From assembly GCA_016705575.1 (NCBI GenBank), contig JADIXX010000001.1:620001-684000 (forward strand): DNA of 64,000 bases, given 5' to 3'. Positions 44,961-53,656 of the stretch are shown here, in pieces. Made by a program: the position numbers and the translations under genes. Each line of letters starts with the position of its first letter. Positions within the stretch are counted from its first letter, which is position 1. The DNA is from Candidatus Aalborgicola defluviihabitans (lineage in GTDB: Bacteria; Pseudomonadota; Gammaproteobacteria; Burkholderiales; Burkholderiaceae_C). The notes beneath the pieces were generated by a model. That model was not told the DNA's origin. It searched no databases and worked only from the letters and a program-made list of their open reading frames with translations.

Positions 44961-44970
44961 TGGAGCTGCC

Positions 44971-45312
44971 ATGGTGATCAGCATCACTCTAGTCCACTCG
45001 CCGCGTCCGCGGGAAGTGGTAGAACTACCTTTGGAGCTGGAAAATGGCGCTACGGTGGCCCAGGCATTGCAAGCTTGCGGTTTTCAGGCCCTGTTGGCGC
45101 GTCCTGCTGAACAACCAGCCGGAATGGGAATATGGGGGAAGCGCGTTTCACCGGCCCATGTACTGCGTGACCAGGACCGGCTGGAGCTGTACCGCCCGTT
45201 GACCGTTGACCCCAAAGTAGCACGGCGTGCGCGGTTTGCGCGCCAAGGGGCCAAGAAAAAAGCGGCGGGTTTGTTTGCCACGCGTCGGGCTGGCGCCAAG
45301 GCGGGTTACTGA
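44971..45312 (+). CDS. RnfH/RatB-family ubiquitin-like protein
   Basis: A 113-residue protein with the beta-grasp core ITLVHSPRPREVVELPLELENGATVAQALQACGF and LRDQDRLELYRPLTVDPK(V)ARRARF of the RnfH family, followed by a basic Ala/Lys/Arg tail. Function is unknown; the smpB-ratA-rnfH order is widely conserved. ATG 44971 is preferred. Confidence 0.88.
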   Translation: MVISITLVHSPRPREVVELPLELENGATVAQALQACGFQALLARPAEQPAGMGIWGKRVSPAHVLRDQDRLELYRPLTVDPKVARRARFARQGAKKKAAGLFATRRAGAKAGY

Positions 45313-45343
45313 AATACCGCCTCGATGGTTGGCTCCCCCCGGT

Positions 45344-45865
45344 CTATTGACAATCCTTGGCCATAATCCCTTGAATCCGCTTGAGTTCCATGGAGCGTGC
45401 TGCGTCGTCCATGATTTCGCGCTCGCCCGACGCATTGACTCGACCCAACCGAACGCCGGATTCCAAGGTCGTCTTGGCCTGCTTGGCTCGGGCACAGTTT
45501 TCTATTTTGGCCTTGATCACTTCCACCTCAGCAGCCTTTCGCTTTGCGGCTTCAGCATCTTGCGCCTGCTTCTTCTTGGCTTCCAATTCCTTGTCCAGTC
45601 CGCCAACCGGCTTGCTTGACGCAAGCAGGGCGGGCGCAGCGGGCGCATTCGTAGCAGTGTCGGAGGCGCCTGCATCGGACGCAGCAGGCTGCGCTGGCAT
45701 ATGGCTATTCGGCCGTTTTAGGATGTTTTTGTCTGAGATTTCTGCGGGTGGTGCACGGTCGCTGAACACCTTGTGGCCATCCTTGTCGATCCATTGCCAC
45801 TGAGCAGAGGCCACACCGCACAGGCTCGCCAATGCCACCGTCAGGAATATTTGAATCGTTTTCAT
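45344..45865 (-). CDS. secreted DUF4124 domain protein
   Basis: A 173-residue protein with a cleavable signal (IFLTVALASLCGVASA-QW), then the DUF4124 core WQWIDKDGHKVFSDRAPPAEI, an Ala/Pro/Ser linker and a charged coiled-coil tail with two Cys (C147-type NCARAK and KDCQ end). It should be periplasmic. Role unknown. It is convergent with the RnfH gene and divergent from guaB. Confidence 0.85.
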   Translation of the reverse strand: MKTIQIFLTVALASLCGVASAQWQWIDKDGHKVFSDRAPPAEISDKNILKRPNSHMPAQPAASDAGASDTATNAPAAPALLASSKPVGGLDKELEAKKKQAQDAEAAKRKAAEVEVIKAKIENCARAKQAKTTLESGVRLGRVNASGEREIMDDAARSMELKRIQGIMAKDCQ

Positions 45866-46002
45866 GGGCAAAGTGTAGCTTTGTAGTGGGGTTGTGGCAT
45901 CTATTTCCGATTAAACGGCCGTGATTTTCCTCCCGTCGGCCGGATTTGTCGGGTTTTGGGGACCACCGCCACGGGTACAATTTCGTCATTTGGAGCTTTG
46001 AC

Positions 46003-47478
46003 ATGCGCCTCCTCGGCAAAGCACTCACCTTCGACGACGTGTTGTTGGTTCCCGCCTACTCCCAAGTCCTGCCCAAGGACACCTCCCTGGCCACCCAGTT
46101 CTCCCGCAATATCGCCCTGAACCTTCCTCTGGTTTCAGCAGCCATGGACACGGTAACCGAAGCCCGATTGGCCATTGCCATTGCACAGGAAGGTGGGATG
46201 GGCATCGTCCACAAGAACCTGACTGCCGCCGAACAGGCCGCCCAGGTATCCAAAGTCAAGCGGTACGAGTCTGGCGTGCTGCGCGACCCGGTCGTCATCA
46301 CCCCGTCGCACACCGTACGTCAGGTCATGAACCTGTCAGAACAATTGGGTGTTTCAGGATTCCCGGTCTGCGACGGGGGCAAAGTGGTCGGCATTGTCAC
46401 CGGGCGCGATCTGCGCTTCGAGACCCGTTACGACCTGCCAGTCAGTCAAATAATGACGCGCAGGGAGAAGCTGGTGACGGTACAAGACAGCGCCGCCATC
46501 ACGATTACCCAGGCCAAGGTTTTGCTCAACCAGTACAAGATCGAGCGCCTGTTGGTAGTCAATGATGCGTTTGAACTCAAAGGCCTGATTACCGTCAAGG
46601 ACATCACCAAGCAGACCAGTTTCCCCAACGCCGCACGCGATGCGCATGGCAAGTTGCGCGTAGGAGCCGCCGTGGGTGTGGGTGAGGGGACCGAAGAACG
46701 CGTAGAAGCTCTGGTGCGCGCTGGAGTGGACGCGATTGTGGTGGATACGGCCCATGGACACAGCCACGGTGTGATAGAGCGGGTACGCTGGGTCAAAAAG
46801 AACTATCCCCAGGTGGACGTCGTTGGCGGCAATATCGCGACCGGCGCGGCAGCGTTGGCTTTGGTTGAAGCCGGCGCAGATGCCGTAAAGGTGGGAATTG
46901 GGCCCGGCTCCATTTGTACGACCCGCATTGTGGCTGGTGTAGGCGTGCCCCAGATCATGGCTATCGACAACGTTGCAACGGCGCTCAAGGGCACTGGAGT
47001 GCCTTTGATTGCCGATGGTGGCATTCGCTACAGTGGCGACATCGCCAAGGCATTGGCCGCTGGCGCCAGCACGGTAATGATGGGCGGCCTGTTTGCCGGT
47101 ACCGAAGAGGCTCCCGGCGAAGTCATTCTGTTTCAGGGTCGCAGCTACAAGAGCTACCGTGGCATGGGCTCCATTGGGGCCATGCAGCAGGGCAGTGCCG
47201 ACCGCTACTTTCAAGAGTCGACGACTGGAAACCCCAATGCCGACAAACTGGTGCCCGAAGGCATTGAAGGTCGTGTTCCGTACAAAGGGTCTATGGTGGC
47301 CATCGTGTACCAAATGGCCGGTGGCGTTCGCGCCAGCATGGGCTATTGCGGCTGTCCCACTATTGAAATCATGCAGAACAATGCAGAATTTGTAGAAATC
47401 ACCACGGCCGGCATCCGTGAAAGCCATGTCCACGACGTGCAAATCACAAAAGAAGCCCCCAACTACCGTGCCGACTGA
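46003..47478 (+). CDS. guaB: inosine-5'-monophosphate dehydrogenase
   Basis: GuaB oxidises IMP to XMP, the committed step to GMP. The 491-residue TIM-barrel protein has two CBS domains at about residues 95-205, the catalytic Cys loop KVGIGPGSICTTRIV, GGIRYSGDI and the flap RVPYKGSM. ATG 46003 (MRLLGKALTFDDVLL) is the family start. Its TGA overlaps the guaA ATG. Confidence 0.96.
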   Translation: MRLLGKALTFDDVLLVPAYSQVLPKDTSLATQFSRNIALNLPLVSAAMDTVTEARLAIAIAQEGGMGIVHKNLTAAEQAAQVSKVKRYESGVLRDPVVITPSHTVRQVMNLSEQLGVSGFPVCDGGKVVGIVTGRDLRFETRYDLPVSQIMTRREKLVTVQDSAAITITQAKVLLNQYKIERLLVVNDAFELKGLITVKDITKQTSFPNAARDAHGKLRVGAAVGVGEGTEERVEALVRAGVDAIVVDTAHGHSHGVIERVRWVKKNYPQVDVVGGNIATGAAALALVEAGADAVKVGIGPGSICTTRIVAGVGVPQIMAIDNVATALKGTGVPLIADGGIRYSGDIAKALAAGASTVMMGGLFAGTEEAPGEVILFQGRSYKSYRGMGSIGAMQQGSADRYFQESTTGNPNADKLVPEGIEGRVPYKGSMVAIVYQMAGGVRASMGYCGCPTIEIMQNNAEFVEITTAGIRESHVHDVQITKEAPNYRAD

Positions 47479-49097
47479 TGACCATGACACACGAACGCAT
47501 TCTTATTCTTGATTTCGGATCGCAGGTTACCCAGTTAATCGCCCGCCGTGTGCGTGAGGCCCACGTGTTCTGTGAAGTGCATTCCTGCGATGTCAGTGAC
47601 CAGTGGGTACGCGACTACGCTGCCAATGGACAACTCAAGGGCGTGATCCTGTCGGGCAGCCACGCCAGTCTGTGGGAAGACGAAACCCTGCGCGCGCCCC
47701 AAGCGATTTTTGAATTGGGTGTGCCGGTACTAGGCATCTGCTTTGGTATGTACGCGATTGCCGAGGCACTGGGTGGAAAAGTGGAGGGTGGTCACAAGCG
47801 CGAGTTTGGTTCTGCTGAGTTGCGGGCCCATGGCCATACACGCCTGCTAGACGGCATTGCCGACTACACCACCGAACAGGGCCACGGAATGCTGAATGTG
47901 TGGATGAGCCATGGCGACAACGTCACGCAGATGCCACCTGGCTTCAAACGCATGGCCAGTACCGTAAGCTGCGCGATTGCGGGCATGGCCGATGAAGAGC
48001 GCAGGATCTACGCCGTGCAGTTCCACCCGGAGGTAACCCATACCACGCAAGGGGCCGCCATTCTGAATCGGTTCGTGTTGGACATCTGTGGTGCCCGGGC
48101 CGATTGGGTCATGGGTGATTACATTGCTGAGGCGGTCAAACACATCCGGACGCAGGTTGGCAGTGAAGAAGTCATCTTGGGCCTGTCGGGCGGCGTGGAT
48201 TCGTCCGTTGCAGCGGCACTGATTCATCGTGCCATCGGAGATCAACTGACCTGTGTATTTGTGGACCATGGACTGCTGCGTCTGAATGAAGGCGACATGG
48301 TTATGGAGATGTTCGTCGGCAAGCTGCACGCCAAGGTAATACGTGTGGATGCCAGTGAACAGTTCCTGGGACATTTGGCAGGTGTCAGTGATCCCGAAGC
48401 CAAGCGCAAGATTATTGGGCGCGAGTTTGTTGAGGTTTTCAGGGCCGAGGCCAGCAAGCTCAAGAATGACCACTCCCGTCACGTAGCCTGGCTGGCACAG
48501 GGCACCATTTACCCGGACGTCATCGAATCCGGCGCCGCCAAGAGCAAGAAGGCCGTGACCATCAAGAGTCACCACAATGTTGGGGGCCTGCCAGAGCAAC
48601 TGGGGTTGAAATTGCTAGAACCGCTGCGCGAGTTGTTCAAAGACGAAGTGCGTGAACTAGGTGAAGCATTGGGCCTGCCACATGATATGGTGTACCGCCA
48701 TCCGTTTCCAGGACCAGGTTTGGGTGTTCGCATTTTGGGCGAAGTCAAAAAGGAATACGCTGATTTGCTGCGCCAGGCTGATGCCATCTTCATTGAAGAG
48801 CTCCGTAATTTTCGTGATGAAGCAACCAATAAGTCCTGGTACGAGTTGACTAGCCAGGCCTTTGCGGTTTTTTTACCCGTCAAGAGCGTCGGTGTGATGG
48901 GCGACGGCAGAACCTATGACTATGTGGTGGCACTGCGCGCTGTGCAGACCAGCGACTACATGACTGCAGACTGGGCTGAGCTGCCATATGCGTTGCTCAA
49001 GAAAGTATCGAGCCGAATTATCAACGAGGTGCGGGGCATCAATCGCGTGACGTACGACGTATCAAGCAAGCCTCCTGCAACGATTGAGTGGGAGTAG
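47478..49097 (+). CDS. guaA: GMP synthase (glutamine-hydrolysing)
   Basis: GuaA aminates XMP to GMP. The 539-residue protein has the class I amidotransferase domain (catalytic Cys in LGICFGMYAI, His in QFHPEVTHT), the ATP-PPase P-loop LSGGVDSS and the C-terminal dimerisation domain ending NRVTYDVSSKPPATIEWE. ATG 47478 overlaps the guaB stop by one base. Confidence 0.96.
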   Translation: MTMTHERILILDFGSQVTQLIARRVREAHVFCEVHSCDVSDQWVRDYAANGQLKGVILSGSHASLWEDETLRAPQAIFELGVPVLGICFGMYAIAEALGGKVEGGHKREFGSAELRAHGHTRLLDGIADYTTEQGHGMLNVWMSHGDNVTQMPPGFKRMASTVSCAIAGMADEERRIYAVQFHPEVTHTTQGAAILNRFVLDICGARADWVMGDYIAEAVKHIRTQVGSEEVILGLSGGVDSSVAAALIHRAIGDQLTCVFVDHGLLRLNEGDMVMEMFVGKLHAKVIRVDASEQFLGHLAGVSDPEAKRKIIGREFVEVFRAEASKLKNDHSRHVAWLAQGTIYPDVIESGAAKSKKAVTIKSHHNVGGLPEQLGLKLLEPLRELFKDEVRELGEALGLPHDMVYRHPFPGPGLGVRILGEVKKEYADLLRQADAIFIEELRNFRDEATNKSWYELTSQAFAVFLPVKSVGVMGDGRTYDYVVALRAVQTSDYMTADWAELPYALLKKVSSRIINEVRGINRVTYDVSSKPPATIEWE

Positions 49098-49170
49098 GAC
49101 GTTTACAAAACCGTCTACTGTCGTACACTGCCACTCAGTAAACCAAGACACGAGTTTGAAGCAGCCATTT

Positions 49171-49213
49171 CTTAATGCAAATTAAGTAAAGTTTCGAACT
49201 ATCTGTGTACAGT
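49171..49213 (+). promoter_or_regulatory. FNR/DNR-like class II promoter for the oxidase/NOR-like cluster
   Basis: CTTAAT-GCAA-ATTAAG (49171-49186) is a dyad whose inner 14 bases TTAATGCAAATTAA match the TTGAT-N4-ATCAA operator of the FNR/DNR/NnrR family at 8 of 10 half-site positions. TACAGT (49208-49213) lies at the -10 position so that the dyad centre falls at exactly -41.5, the class II activation position. Which family member binds is not determinable here. The same 171-bp gap holds nothing else recognisable. Confidence 0.6.
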
Positions 49214-49268
49214 TTGCGCAGGCGTCGAACGCCGTTTTGACGATGGAATTTCACTTAAGGATAACGAC

Positions 49269-49445
49269 ATGTCGCAAACCCCAGACTCCAATCATCCAGC
49301 CGACGATCCTAACGAACCGGTACCCTTGATTCAGCAATTGCTGGACAACCCGTTCTTGCTGCTATTCCTTGGCGTAATGATCCCCATGATTGTTTACTCA
49401 CTGTGGGGTGTGATTGACATTTTGACCGTTCCGCTAGCCAAGTAA
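49269..49445 (+). CDS. small single-helix membrane protein, first gene of the cluster
   Basis: A 58-residue protein: a polar Asp/Pro/Asn-rich N terminus (MSQTPDSNHPADDPNEPVP), then one membrane helix (LLLFLGVMIPMIVYSLWGVIDIL). It starts behind AAGGATAACGAC. Small one-helix subunits (CoxIV/IIa-like) accompany ba3-type and related heme-copper oxidases, and this position, 51 bp before the CuA subunit, fits that role. No family was recognised by sequence. Confidence 0.75.
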   Translation: MSQTPDSNHPADDPNEPVPLIQQLLDNPFLLLFLGVMIPMIVYSLWGVIDILTVPLAK

Positions 49446-49496
49446 GCAGTGATCACTTCGTCGTAAACCACTAACAATAACTTAGGAGAAACACAT

Positions 49497-50036
49497 ATGA
49501 GCGCAATTTTGCCTCCTGCAGAGCGACTGTGGTGGAAACATCCACTGGATCGCGTCGAGGGAACCTGGATCGTAATCGCACTCATCTGGTGCCTGATCAT
49601 GTTTGCCATGATGGTTGGCTGGCACATCTACGGTGCACAAAATCTGTCGACGGAAACGTATAGAACAACTCCCGAGATGTATGCCAAAAAAGCCCAGGCT
49701 ATGGTGGACAAGTACACCGTGCGCACTGAGACCGCTGACAACATCCCCGTGGTCGCCCCTCCCGCGGGTGCAGATGTCTACTTGACTGCACGGCTGTGGA
49801 ACTTCTGGCCCATTCTGGAACTGGAAAAAGACAAGACCTACCGCCTGCACCTGACGTCCATGGACTACAACCATGGCTTTTCTCTCCAGCCGGTCAACAT
49901 CAACATTCAAATCGTTCCCGGCTTCGAGCACGTGATGAATATTACGCCGAATAAGTCTGGAAACTATTCGATCGTTTGCAACGAATTCTGCGGAATCGGC
50001 CATCACACGATGGTGAGCCGCCTGTACGTGAAATAA
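49497..50036 (+). CDS. heme-copper oxidase subunit II with CuA site
   Basis: The 179-residue protein has one N-terminal membrane helix (VIALIWCLIMFAMMVGWHIYG) and a periplasmic cupredoxin domain. The CuA ligands are present: His in TSMDYNHGFSLQ and C-x3-C-x3-H-x2-M in CNEFCGIGHHTM. One helix and a short length are the ba3/B-family and sNOR-like form. It receives electrons from a c-type cytochrome or cupredoxin and hands them to subunit I. AGGAG precedes the ATG; the next gene starts 10 bp later. Confidence 0.9.
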   Translation: MSAILPPAERLWWKHPLDRVEGTWIVIALIWCLIMFAMMVGWHIYGAQNLSTETYRTTPEMYAKKAQAMVDKYTVRTETADNIPVVAPPAGADVYLTARLWNFWPILELEKDKTYRLHLTSMDYNHGFSLQPVNINIQIVPGFEHVMNITPNKSGNYSIVCNEFCGIGHHTMVSRLYVK

Positions 50037-50046
50037 GGTGGCATAG

Positions 50047-51741
50047 ATGACAACAACATACCGTACCTGCCCACGCTCAGGGCTTCAATTTGAGTCGCAG
50101 GCTGAAAAGCTGATGATCGCAAACGCCGTTGCCGCCGTAGTAGCACTACTGGTTGGCGGCATTCTGGCGATCGGCGTCGTTCTGACCCGCTGGCCAACTG
50201 TTCACTGGTTAGCTGCCGACACGTTCTATATGGTGCTGACCGCCCACGGCATTGACATGCTGATCTTCTGGATCATTTTCTTTGAAATAGCCGTTCTGTA
50301 CTTCTGTTCATCGACCTTATTACGTTGTCGCATAGCGACGCCGAAAGTGGCTTGGGTTGCGTTTGCGCTGATGCTGATCGGTGCCGTGACGAACAACGTC
50401 GCGGTGTTCAAGGGCAGTTCCAGCGTCATGATGACATCGTATGTCCCCATGATGGCAGAACCCAACTTCTATCTCGGCTTGATCTTGTTTGCTGTGGGTG
50501 CACTCATTGCCTGTTTCGTTTTCTTCGGCACGTTGGTCATTGCCAAACGGGATAAGACATACCAGGGCTCTGTACCGCTAGTCACCTTTGGTGCCACCGT
50601 TGCAGCCATCATCGCTGTGTTTACGATTGCCTCGGGTGCCATCATCCTGATTCCAACATACCTCCTGTCGCTCAATATCATCAGCGCGGTTGATCCCCTG
50701 ATTTACCGCACCATCTGGTGGGCTTTTGGCCACTCGTCACAGCAAATCAACGTTGCTGCGCACATCTCGATCTGGTATGCCGTCGCTGCTATCGCTTTCG
50801 GCGCCAAACCCATGTCCGAACGTGTGAGCCGTGGTGCCTTCTTGCTGTACATCCTGTTTCTGCAACTCGCTAGCGCCCACCACTTGTTGGCTGACCCCGG
50901 CGTGAGTACAGCCTGGAAAGTTGTGAATACCAGCTACTTCATGTACTTTGCCGTCCTGGCTTCCATGATTCACGGTTTGACCATTCCTGGTGCCATCGAA
51001 GTTGCACAGCGCGCCAAAGGCTACAACAATGGCCTGTTCGAGTGGTTGCGCAAAGCACCCTGGAGCAATCCAGTCTGGTCTGGCGTGTTTATTTCCATCG
51101 TTGGCTTCGGCTTCCTGGGTGGTATCACCGGTGTGATGATGGGTACCGAACAGTTGAACATGATCATTCATAACACGATTTACGTGCCGGGTCACTTCCA
51201 CGCTACAGTGGTGGTGGGTACCTCGCTGTCGTTCATGGCATTGACTTACTTCCTCATTCCTGTGTTGTTCCGTCGTGAAATGATCAACCCTGGTTTGGCC
51301 ATGATTCAGCCCTACCTGTTTGGTTTTTCCATGTACTTCTTCTGTCTGGTGATGATGGGTGCCGGCACATTGGGCGTCTCCCGCCGCCACTGGGATATGG
51401 CCTTCAACGGTTCGCCTATGGCTTATGAATGGCCGGGTGCCGCCTACTTGCTGATGGGCCTGGTGGGTATCGCTGGTGTCTCCGCCATTGTTGGTGGTGC
51501 TATTTACATCTACATCACCGTCGGTTCCATCCTTTGGGGCAAGAAACTGAGTGCGGGCAATGTGAGCGCCAATTTCACACCCATTCCGCCCACGGCACCT
51601 TCCGCTGTTGCGCAGTCCTATGGTTCTGCCGGGTTTGCGGCACCAGGCACCTTCGTCCTGGCGATGGTGTTCTTGGTGTCGTTTATTTTGTATTACTTCA
51701 TCAACTGGAAGTACTTGTCGCAGATGTGGGGTTTGAGCTAA
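50047..51741 (+). CDS. heme-copper subunit I lacking the helix-VI Tyr (sNOR-like NO reductase candidate)
   Basis: A 564-residue protein with 12-14 membrane helices and all metal ligands: low-spin heme His67 (TAHGID) and His385, high-spin heme His383 (VPGHFH), CuB His229, His278 and His279 (AHHLLADPG, a B-family signature). In O2-reducing A/B-family enzymes the CuB helix reads GHPxVY, with the cross-linked Tyr four residues after His. Here it is GHSSQQ, so Gln233 replaces Tyr and Ser230 replaces Pro. Loss of this Tyr is a mark of NO reductases in this superfamily. The subunit II-I-CtaB-SenC order resembles norSY-senC of ammonia oxidisers as I recall it. An O2 reductase with a displaced Tyr is not excluded. 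Confidence 0.85.
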   Translation: MTTTYRTCPRSGLQFESQAEKLMIANAVAAVVALLVGGILAIGVVLTRWPTVHWLAADTFYMVLTAHGIDMLIFWIIFFEIAVLYFCSSTLLRCRIATPKVAWVAFALMLIGAVTNNVAVFKGSSSVMMTSYVPMMAEPNFYLGLILFAVGALIACFVFFGTLVIAKRDKTYQGSVPLVTFGATVAAIIAVFTIASGAIILIPTYLLSLNIISAVDPLIYRTIWWAFGHSSQQINVAAHISIWYAVAAIAFGAKPMSERVSRGAFLLYILFLQLASAHHLLADPGVSTAWKVVNTSYFMYFAVLASMIHGLTIPGAIEVAQRAKGYNNGLFEWLRKAPWSNPVWSGVFISIVGFGFLGGITGVMMGTEQLNMIIHNTIYVPGHFHATVVVGTSLSFMALTYFLIPVLFRREMINPGLAMIQPYLFGFSMYFFCLVMMGAGTLGVSRRHWDMAFNGSPMAYEWPGAAYLLMGLVGIAGVSAIVGGAIYIYITVGSILWGKKLSAGNVSANFTPIPPTAPSAVAQSYGSAGFAAPGTFVLAMVFLVSFILYYFINWKYLSQMWGLS

Positions 51742-51753
51742 CTCCGTAACGCT

Positions 51754-51777
51754 GTACGCGGGCTTCGGCCCGCGTAC
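51754..51777 (+). other. perfect 10-bp hairpin with UUCG tetraloop after subunit I
   Basis: GTACGCGGGC-TTCG-GCCCGCGTAC is an extremely stable stem with a cUUCGg-type loop. No T-run follows, so it is more likely an mRNA 3'-protecting or processing element, setting higher levels of the first three subunits than of the assembly genes downstream, than a full terminator. Confidence 0.75.
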
Positions 51778-51813
51778 TGCCATGCTGCCTCTCGGATTGC
51801 AAGGAAGACTAAA

Positions 51814-52722
51814 TTGAATAACGAGATGCTCAATAGCAAACCGTCTGGCACGATTGCCATTTCCCGTATGACCCGAAACGTACTTGGGCTCTTCAAGCTG
51901 CGGATTGGATTCATGATCATGGTCACAGCCTTGGTGGGATTAGTGGTCACTCCCGGCCAATCCATTGGATTGGAAAAAATCGTCATCATGGCGCTAACCG
52001 TACTGGTTGCTTCCGCCAGTGCCGGTGCATTCAATCAATATTACGAGCGCAATACGGACCATTTGATGGCCCGCACCCGCAATCGGGCCTTCGTAACGGG
52101 TTCGTTGCCCAGTTCACCGGCTTGGCTGGTCTTAATGGCCGTCATGTTGACGTCATCCGTTGCCATTGCTGCCCAGTACATCAATCTGGTTTCAGCCGTG
52201 TTTGTTTTTCTTGGGGCCTTCTTTTACGCGGTCGTTTATACCGTTTGGCTTAAACGCCGGAGCTGGTTGAATATCGTAGTAGGTGGTCTTGCAGGCAGCT
52301 TTGCAGTGTTAGCCGGTGCAGCAGCCGTCGATCCGGTTTTGGGCCCCTTACCGTTGCTGATGGCGGCTGTATTATTTCTGTGGACTCCTCCCCATTTCTG
52401 GAGTCTGGCAATTGCCAATCAGTCCGAGTACGCCGCAGCAGGTGTACCCATGCTGCCCGTAGTGGTGGGCACACAAAAAGCAGCAAATGTTGTATTCTGG
52501 AGCACGGTAGCGCTTGCAGTCACTGCGCTGCTACCTATTTGGTACGGGGCGGGTGTGATTTATTTTGTTGGCGCTGCGGTTGGCGGTGGTTACTTTGTCT
52601 TCAAGGCCTGGCAGCTTTCACAGTCACCCACACGAGCAACAGCAATGAGTTCCTTTTTTGCTTCATTGATTCAATTGAGCTTATTACTGGTCACGTCTAC
52701 CCTGGATAGTTTGTACGCATAA
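51814..52722 (+). CDS. ctaB: protoheme IX farnesyltransferase (heme O synthase)
   Basis: The 302-residue UbiA-family membrane protein carries the first prenyl-diphosphate motif as NQYYERNTDHLMARTRNRAF (family N-x3-D/E-x3-D-x2-M-x-R-T) and the second conserved segment YTVWLKRRSWLNIVVGG. It adds a farnesyl group to heme B to make heme O for oxidase assembly. The TTG start at 51814 is supported by AAGGAAG at the right spacing; ATG 51826 is much farther away. It implies at least one heme O/A-containing enzyme. Confidence 0.9.
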   Translation: MNNEMLNSKPSGTIAISRMTRNVLGLFKLRIGFMIMVTALVGLVVTPGQSIGLEKIVIMALTVLVASASAGAFNQYYERNTDHLMARTRNRAFVTGSLPSSPAWLVLMAVMLTSSVAIAAQYINLVSAVFVFLGAFFYAVVYTVWLKRRSWLNIVVGGLAGSFAVLAGAAAVDPVLGPLPLLMAAVLFLWTPPHFWSLAIANQSEYAAAGVPMLPVVVGTQKAANVVFWSTVALAVTALLPIWYGAGVIYFVGAAVGGGYFVFKAWQLSQSPTRATAMSSFFASLIQLSLLLVTSTLDSLYA

Positions 52723-52744
52723 GGACGTTTTGGCTGGAGTAGGT

Positions 52745-53644
52745 ATGTTGGTTCTGATGTCGAAACCGTGTAGATGGATGGGGCAGTGCCTCCAAGTATG
52801 GTTGTACGTGGTCGTTGTCGGAGTCTGGCTGTTGATTCCTGCATCATCCGTTTGGGCGGATGAGCCCGATGTAGGAGGTACACCTGTTGCTCTGGACCAA
52901 AAGGAGGCATTGCGTGTCAGTCAGTCCGTAATCGGAACTATTCCGAGCGACTACACCTTTCAGGACAGAGAAGGGCGACCAGTCCGCTTATCACAGTACC
53001 GCGGCAAACCGCTGTTGGTCAGTTTTATATATACCGGGTGTTTTCAAGTCTGCCCCTTAACCACGCGTTCTCTGCAAAAAGCAGTGGAATCAGGGCGTGA
53101 TTTTTTTGGAACCGACCAATTCAACATTGTCAGCATTGGCTTTAATCAGCCGGCGGACTCCTTCCAATCCCTCAAGTCGTTCGCACGCCAATACCGGATC
53201 GATGTCCCCAATTGGGAATTTCTGAGTCCCCATGCAACGACGGTGGAGCCTTTGACCCGTGAATTCGGCTTCAGCTATCTGGCAAACCCCGCTGGATTCG
53301 ACCACACTCTACAGGTTACCCTGCTGGACTCCGAAGGGCGTATTTATCAACAAATTTATGGTGAAGAGCTAACCGCAGGTTCCATTGGAGAGCCAATCCG
53401 TCAGCTGCTCACCAACGCTCCAGCGCAACGCCAAATTGGAATCGATGAACTGTTCGAACGCGTGCGGATCCTTTGCACCGTCTACGATCCAAAAACCGGC
53501 AAGTACGAAGTAAAATATGGCCTGCTGATCGAGATAGCAGGCGGTGTGACTTTTGCACTGTTCATGCTGTGGTTTTTCGTTTCGGAATGGCTATCCCAGC
53601 GGCGAGCACGCCGACACTTTTTCTCTTCCCCAGAGACCCTTTGA
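52745..53644 (+). CDS. SCO1/SenC family copper chaperone, membrane anchored at both ends
   Basis: The 299-residue protein has an N-terminal signal/anchor (VWLYVVVVGVWLLIPASSVWA), a thioredoxin-like Sco domain with the copper site C-x3-C in TGCFQVCPLTTR and His in PAGFDHTLQVTLLD, and a second membrane helix near the C terminus (IAGGVTFALFMLWFFVSEW). Sco proteins load CuA in subunit II. The extra C-terminal anchor is less usual. The ATG at 52745 has GGAG upstream. Confidence 0.88.
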   Translation: MLVLMSKPCRWMGQCLQVWLYVVVVGVWLLIPASSVWADEPDVGGTPVALDQKEALRVSQSVIGTIPSDYTFQDREGRPVRLSQYRGKPLLVSFIYTGCFQVCPLTTRSLQKAVESGRDFFGTDQFNIVSIGFNQPADSFQSLKSFARQYRIDVPNWEFLSPHATTVEPLTREFGFSYLANPAGFDHTLQVTLLDSEGRIYQQIYGEELTAGSIGEPIRQLLTNAPAQRQIGIDELFERVRILCTVYDPKTGKYEVKYGLLIEIAGGVTFALFMLWFFVSEWLSQRRARRHFFSSPETL

Positions 53645-53656
53645 GACTCCAACTAC

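Noticed and set aside
49098..49170. Intrinsic terminator after guaA
   Set aside because: No stem followed by T-run could be found in this stretch.
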